Of a stretch of DNA of 8,307 nucleotides, positions 5,573 through 8,307 are shown in pieces. Under the pieces are notes generated by a model that ran no database searches, had not been told where the DNA came from, and was given only the letters and a program-made list of their open reading frames with translations. The stretch is from Coxiellaceae bacterium (GTDB lineage Bacteria; Pseudomonadota; Gammaproteobacteria; UBA9339). Position 1 is the first letter of the stretch; the number at the start of each line of letters is the position of its first letter. The position numbers and the translations under genes were made by a program. The stretch spans positions 252 through 8,558 of the forward strand of contig PLMI01000029.1 in NCBI GenBank assembly GCA_003142435.1. Reading direction: 5' to 3'.

Positions 5573-5791
5573 TTACATTTTTTTATTGCATGGATAGTAC
5601 ATTCTAACGTAACATTTCACACAGCGCTCATCACTTTGCAAGTTTTGCTTTGCTAATTTATCCAAGGCTTCGTTGATTTCACTGTCAGTGTGGTTTCTTA
5701 TTTTAAGTTTTTGCATTAATTAAAATCGGGAATGTTCCCGCCACGCAAGTAAATTTAATGCAACATCGGTAATGCTTCTTTGTTTTTTCAT
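5573..5791 (-). pseudogene. recX: recX remnant: nonsense codon and lost 3' end
   Basis: RecX binds RecA and restrains its filament and co-protease activity. From ATG 5789-5791 the frame reads MKKQRSITDVALNLLAWREH, then SRF, a TAA stop (5720-5722), then LMQKLKIRNHTDSEINEALD, then KLAKQNLQSDERCVKCYVRM. This matches the N-terminal RecX repeat (ALxLLaRREHSrxELxxKL ... LsDeRfaexyvr) in one continuous frame, interrupted only where the invariant Glu of SRxEL should be: GAA to TAA is a single change. After YVRM the similarity ends and the frame closes at 5573, so about half of the usual 150 or so residues is gone. The break falls on a 15-bp repeat that recurs at 5904. Upstream of the ATG the frame is also open to 5878, with two further ATGs, but RecX normally starts near 5791. 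No recA is beside it. Confidence 0.85.
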
Positions 5792-5918
5792 GCAGATAAA
5801 TTTATCACAAATATTTCCGGGTTTACCTATTGTAATAATGTAAGTTACGGTGAGCATTGATGGGCGGACAAAATCCATTGGACAATAACAATAGTAATTT
5901 TATCATTTTTTTATTGCA
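5576..5918. repeat. 15-bp direct repeats flanking the recX remnant
   Basis: CATTTTTTTATTGCA occurs at 5576-5590 and 5904-5918, and the similarity extends leftward (ATTTTAT) with a two-base indel. The left copy lies where recX similarity ends; the right copy is the last codons of the effector-like gene. Such a pair could be a duplication at an insertion or a trace of recombination that deleted the rest of recX. The T-run makes a chance partial match possible. Confidence 0.5.
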
Positions 5919-6661
5919 ATAAGTGCTGAGAGAGACGATACAGCTGCTGTACTTTCTTGCTTAAAATGAGTTATTCCTGAAATTATGCGTGCTTTTACAG
6001 TGTTAATAATTGCTGAAACTGCTGACAATTCTAGCTTTAAATTAGATAATAATACTTCATTTTTTACTGAAAACTCTTTCATGAAAATGTTTCTTGTTGG
6101 AGAAGCATCTTTACAAATTGAGTGTATAAATAATTCTATTCCTTTGGAATCAAGTATTTTTCCCAATCCATAAAGTTGCCTCATTTCATTAGAGTCTGCA
6201 TCACATAATGGTTCGGGAATTAGTAGCCATTGCCTAGGATTATAAAGACCATAAAATGATTGATATACTATAAAATTAGTAGCTACAATGCCTTGTTGTT
6301 TTAGTTCACCAAATTTTTCAATAACTAATTCATGTGCACCAAATATCCCTATATAAAAAACTAAATGATCTTCTGGTCTTGATAATGGCGAAAGTAAAGA
6401 TTGGAATTTAGTTCTACTCATTTCGGTATTTTGATAAATTTCAGCACAAGAGCCAATTCCGTTTTCAGGTTTAAATTGTCTTAAACCCTCGTCCACGCTT
6501 TTCTCAAGAAATAGTTGCAGCAACGCTCGTGCTGTTGACAGGCAGCATGTATTTGCTTGCTTTGGCGGTGACACAAATGGATAGGGATCACGCCTGATAA
6601 TTTGCTCAGTCGCATAAACAAGGTCAGATAAATAGGATGGTGTAAACATAAGCAATGACAT
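5903..6661 (-). CDS. Unrecognised 252-residue protein, possible papain-fold cysteine protease-like effector
   Basis: I cannot assign a named family. There is no signal peptide and no convincing membrane helix. Three segments are spaced like the active site of papain-like cysteine hydrolases: NTCCLSTARALLQLF (Cys39/Cys40 at the start of a helix), FYIGIFGAHELVIEKF (His110 beginning a strand) and FIVYQSFYGLYNPRQWL (Gln134 or Asn141 in the next strand). The last 50 residues (LLSNLKLELSAVSAIINTVK and on, with FKQESTAAVSSLSALIAIKK at the end) are helical and Ser/Ala-rich, as in some secreted effectors. From family knowledge the layout recalls host-directed proteases or transglutaminase-like effectors of intracellular bacteria; this is inference. 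The start is ATG 6659-6661, with another ATG four codons later; neither has a clear ribosome binding site. The gene seems intact, next to the recX remnant. Confidence 0.6.
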   Translation of the reverse strand: MSLLMFTPSYLSDLVYATEQIIRRDPYPFVSPPKQANTCCLSTARALLQLFLEKSVDEGLRQFKPENGIGSCAEIYQNTEMSRTKFQSLLSPLSRPEDHLVFYIGIFGAHELVIEKFGELKQQGIVATNFIVYQSFYGLYNPRQWLLIPEPLCDADSNEMRQLYGLGKILDSKGIELFIHSICKDASPTRNIFMKEFSVKNEVLLSNLKLELSAVSAIINTVKARIISGITHFKQESTAAVSSLSALIAIKK

Positions 6662-6743
6662 AAAAGTTAAGTGCTGTTGAGTATTAATGGTTTGTTTTTA
6701 GCGCTAATCCGTCAGTACTACTATTGGTATTACTAAAAAATGT

Positions 6744-6815
6744 TTAATCCTGTGTCTTGTTAGATTTTAATAATTTCTTTACCTCACGATCAAAGTCAGA
6801 TTCGATCAGTTGATT
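6744..6815 (-). pseudogene. Displaced C-terminal tail of the rhuM gene
   Basis: In a different frame from the ORF at 6796-7527, these bases encode NQLIESDFDREVKKLL, then KSNKTQD and TAA at 6744-6746. ESDFDxEVKK is the characteristic end of RhuM-family proteins. The preceding ORF reaches only the GLTTW region, which normally lies about 100 residues before this end. I infer an internal deletion with a frame change at about 6805-6820. Confidence 0.75.
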
Positions 6816-7527
6816 TTTCCCATGTGGTCAGACCCATAAATGGTTTTTTTCTGTCTGCTTTTGTATAAATTATTTCAGCCGTAGTTTTACCTGCGATAGC
6901 AAAATGAAATTTGTTTTGCACCATAGCATAAAAATTTTTAGTTATATCGCTTTTAGGATCATAGTCTATGCTGCATTCTGCAAAAATATCGGTGATTTGT
7001 TGATAAATTCTTCGTTCGCTGGCGCGAATTGAGCGGATCCTTTCAAGAAGTTCCTTAAAATAATCAACGCCAAAGAATCTGCCATTCTTTAATCCCTCAT
7101 CATTAAGAGCAAAACCTTTGATAATGTAATCTTTTAAAATCTTTGTTGCCCATATACGAAACTGAGTGGCTTTACTGCTATTGACTCTGTATCCCACAGC
7201 TATAATTGCATCAAGATTATAAAATCTTACTTGCTGTACTTGCGTTTTTCCTTTAATAGCACCGTGCTTAGTGGTATGTTCCAAAATGGAACTAACCTTG
7301 ATTTCCTCTAATTCCCCCTCCGCAAATATGTTTATTAAATGCTTAGTAATCGCTGGTCTTTGTACTCCAAAAAGTTCAGCGATGCGGTCTTGAGTAAGCC
7401 ACAAATTTTCATTGTGCAAAAAAACCTCAACCTTTACCTCTCCACTTGGCGCCGTATAGAGAAGAAATTCTGTAATTTGGTCTTTTACAGTGATTGATTT
7501 GCTGTCATTTTTCATATAGTTAGCCAT
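6796..7527 (-). CDS. rhuM: RhuM family protein, 3' part deleted (probable pseudogene)
   Basis: RhuM-family proteins (first named in a Salmonella pathogenicity island) are widespread accessory proteins of unproven function, with an N-terminal DNA-binding-like domain. This frame of 243 residues shows the family hallmarks in order: LWLTQDRIAELFGVQRPAIT (helix-turn-helix-like, about 43-61), RFYNLDAIIAVGYRVNS (101-117), ATQFRIWATKILKDYIIKGF (120-139), RIRSIRASERRIYQQITDIF (163-182), VQNKFHFAIAGKTTAEII and MGLTTW. Full relatives have about 330-345 residues; here the frame stops just after MGLTTW. The true end lies downstream in another frame (6744-6815), so an internal segment of about 80-100 codons was lost. 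ATG 7525-7527 is used; a second ATG four codons later is also possible. A 36-residue ORF ends 32 bp upstream and may be cotranscribed. Confidence 0.85.
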   Translation of the reverse strand: MANYMKNDSKSITVKDQITEFLLYTAPSGEVKVEVFLHNENLWLTQDRIAELFGVQRPAITKHLINIFAEGELEEIKVSSILEHTTKHGAIKGKTQVQQVRFYNLDAIIAVGYRVNSSKATQFRIWATKILKDYIIKGFALNDEGLKNGRFFGVDYFKELLERIRSIRASERRIYQQITDIFAECSIDYDPKSDITKNFYAMVQNKFHFAIAGKTTAEIIYTKADRKKPFMGLTTWEKSTDRI

Positions 7528-7559
7528 TTTAACTTAATCATTAACATATATAACACGTG

Positions 7560-7670
7560 TCAATAAAAAAAACTATACCGTACATCGCCAACATCCCATG
7601 TTTCGGCAACTGATTTTTTGTCGTCTTTGTTTAAAAAGGGGCGATTGTCTATTGCTTTTCTGAATTTCAT
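7560..7670 (-). CDS. Small ORF of 36 residues with a strong Shine-Dalgarno
   Basis: AAAGGAGAG followed by three bases and ATG 7668-7670 is the best ribosome binding site on the minus strand of this window. The product begins MKFRKAIDNRPFLNKDDKKS, continues VAETWDVGDVRYSFFY and stops at 7560-7562. It is charged and soluble, with no family I recognise. An eight-base T run (coding strand) occurs in its last codons; dropping one T adds only a few residues. The stop is 32 bp upstream of the rhuM ATG on the same strand, so the two could form one transcript. It may be a genuine small gene or the surviving 5' end of a longer, truncated one; the abrupt change from a coding-looking N-terminus to YSFFY favours the latter. 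Confidence 0.45.
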   Translation of the reverse strand: MKFRKAIDNRPFLNKDDKKSVAETWDVGDVRYSFFY

Positions 7671-8112
7671 ATTCTCTCCTTTAAATAGATGCAAATAATT
7701 TTATAAGCTTTTATCAGCTGAGTAAATTTTATCATTGCATGATTTATAGTAGTAAAATATTGAGATTCTGGCGCAAGAAAAATATACACTGTTTTGGATT
7801 TTGTTTAATGATGATTAAGAGAAAAGTCCTCCGTCGCCGGATAGATTGTGCTTTCTATTTAGAAAAAAACTTGGCTTGCCATCCGTAGCTTTCACCGATA
7901 TTTGATGAGGCTCTGGAGGACACCATCCTTCGCTATAAACTTAAAAACCATTAAGTTTATAGCGACGGCGGGAATTGAATTGGCGATGTAAGGCATTGAA
8001 TTATCGTGAGTTTTTAGCAAGCAGCTTAAGGCGGTACTGCTATTGGTACTACTAAAAATTGATGTTACTAAAAAATATTCTTATGATAGTGCGCAAATCA
8101 AACTTATCAGAC
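7671..8112. other. Non-coding interval with palindromic element
   Basis: No gene is supported over these 442 bp. It contains possible AT-rich promoter sequence for the small ORF (7681-7770, no clear boxes), the palindromic region 7826-7971, one copy of the 28-bp repeat and its partial echo at 8065-8076. Confidence 0.5.
7826..7971. repeat. Structured palindromic element
   Basis: The core is a perfect inverted repeat with 15-bp arms, TCGCTATAAACTTAA at 7930-7944 and its complement at 7951-7965, around a 6-base loop; one mismatch further out, two more G:C pairs follow. Outside it GTCCTCC (7826-7832) pairs exactly with GGAGGAC (7915-7921), and CCTCCGTCGC (7828-7837) pairs 9 of 10 with GCGACGGCGG (7962-7971), so two alternative outer stems are possible. 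No ORF is credible here. It looks like a dispersed palindromic repeat or a small non-autonomous element. It has no T-tract, so a simple intrinsic terminator is less likely. Confidence 0.6.
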
Positions 8113-8307
8113 TTATTTTTTCGATTTATCATCCTTTCTATGTGTAATTTTATGCGTAGCTTTTTCGAAATCACCCTCAGCTTGGTCTGTTTGCTGGATT
8201 CGTTTTCGGTTAAATTTTTCATAAATCTCTTCGGCAGCCTGTTTTGCTAGTTCATGAGAGACTTTCCCAGCGTGATTTAAAATATCGCGATCATTTAAAC
8301 TCAAGAA
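8113..8307 (-). CDS. rhuM: Second RhuM family protein, C-terminal part (5' end outside window)
   Basis: The frame is open through the right edge and ends at TAA 8113-8115, so only about 64 C-terminal residues are seen. FLSLNDRDILNHAGKVSHEL, followed by AKQAAEEIYEKF, is the signature of the RhuM C-terminal domain (usually FLxxNxRxILxxAGKIS...A...YEKF). A basic, hydrophilic tail follows, rich in Lys, Arg and Asp (HRKDDKSKK at the end). It carries the very segment that is deleted from the rhuM gene at 6796-7527, but its last residues differ (GDFEK against ESDFDREVKK), so it is a separate paralogue and not the missing piece. Whether its N-terminal part is intact cannot be judged. Confidence 0.8.
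   Translation of the reverse strand, partial: FLSLNDRDILNHAGKVSHELAKQAAEEIYEKFNRKRIQQTDQAEGDFEKATHKITHRKDDKSKK

Larger units (their letters stand above)
6715..8061. repeat. 28-bp imperfect direct repeat downstream of both rhuM genes
   Basis: The copies are 6715-6742 and 8034-8061; they match at 25 of 28 positions (core CTATTGGTA, then TACTAAAAA). TTACTAAAAAAT also recurs exactly at 6730-6741 and 8065-8076. Each copy lies close beyond the stop codon of a RhuM-family reading frame (stops at 6744 and 8113). They could be remains of an ancestral tandem duplication carrying rhuM, or of a small element inserted at gene ends. Confidence 0.6.

Noticed and set aside
5573..5716. A separate 47-residue Cys-containing small protein starting at ATG 5716
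   Set aside because: It is the in-frame continuation of RecX beyond the nonsense codon and has no ribosome binding site of its own.
5727..5740. CGGGAA-TG-TTCCCG palindrome as a LexA-like operator
   Set aside because: It lies inside the recX coding frame (codons of WREHSR), so the symmetry is most simply a coding coincidence.
7809..7889. Plus-strand 26-codon ORF rich in Arg, and a minus-strand frame of about 40 codons over 7826-7950
   Set aside because: Both are short, lack ribosome binding sites and lie over the palindromic element; the pairing explains the sequence better than coding.
8059..8250. Plus-strand hydrophobic ORF of 63 codons
   Set aside because: It is the complement of the RhuM C-terminal coding sequence.
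1..8307. CRISPR array, tRNA or rRNA gene, or a complete insertion sequence with transposase
   Set aside because: No regularly spaced repeats, no tRNA-like T-arm/anticodon arrangement, no rRNA sequence and no DDE or serine/tyrosine transposase frame were found on either strand.

Overview
The window looks like a fast-decaying accessory region of an AT-rich bacterium. By eye the DNA is roughly 35-38% G+C. A recX remnant of ordinary proteobacterial type, a solo LuxR-like regulator with an unusual N-terminal domain, BRO-N/DinD-like and RhuM genes, a Fic enzyme and an effector-like protein together fit a host-associated gammaproteobacterium of the Legionella/Coxiella/Rickettsiella kind. That placement is inference from gene content, not from a phylogenetic marker.

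Left part (1-2700): the C-terminal half of a HisKA-type sensor histidine kinase (+) runs off the left edge. It ends in an ATGA overlap with a strong ribosome binding site for a next gene, but that gene is gone after about four codons. The lost sequence is replaced by the 3' end of a BRO-N family antirepressor-like gene (-) that also lacks its usual C-terminus, so a rearrangement junction lies near 717-722. A second BRO-N/DinD-like gene (-, 1909-2700) follows; its conserved C-terminal tail is present but displaced by a one-base frameshift. Between the two paralogues is a hairpin-rich, comparatively G+C-rich element bounded by a perfect 18-bp inverted repeat (1474-1766).

Middle (2701-5902): a 96-bp element with long inverted ends, a frameshifted small membrane-protein remnant, a solo LuxR-type regulator (+) behind a recognisable promoter, a full-length class II Fic AMP-transferase with a C-terminal winged helix (-), and a recX fragment with a nonsense codon and a lost 3' end. 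The recX fragment sits between two copies of a 15-bp direct repeat.

Right part (5903-8307): an unrecognised 252-residue protein with a Cys...His...Gln/Asn arrangement reminiscent of papain-fold cysteine proteases (a candidate effector), a RhuM-family gene with an internal deletion, a 36-residue ORF with an excellent Shine-Dalgarno, a strongly palindromic non-coding stretch (7826-7971), and the C-terminus of a second RhuM-family gene leaving the window. A 28-bp imperfect repeat lies just downstream of both rhuM genes.

I see no complete new multi-gene system. The main signal is five or six broken genes in 8.3 kb (recX, rhuM, both BRO genes, a gene lost behind the kinase, a small membrane ORF), together with at least two undescribed-looking inverted-repeat elements and one possible effector. 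The genes that look intact are luxR, fic and the effector-like gene.
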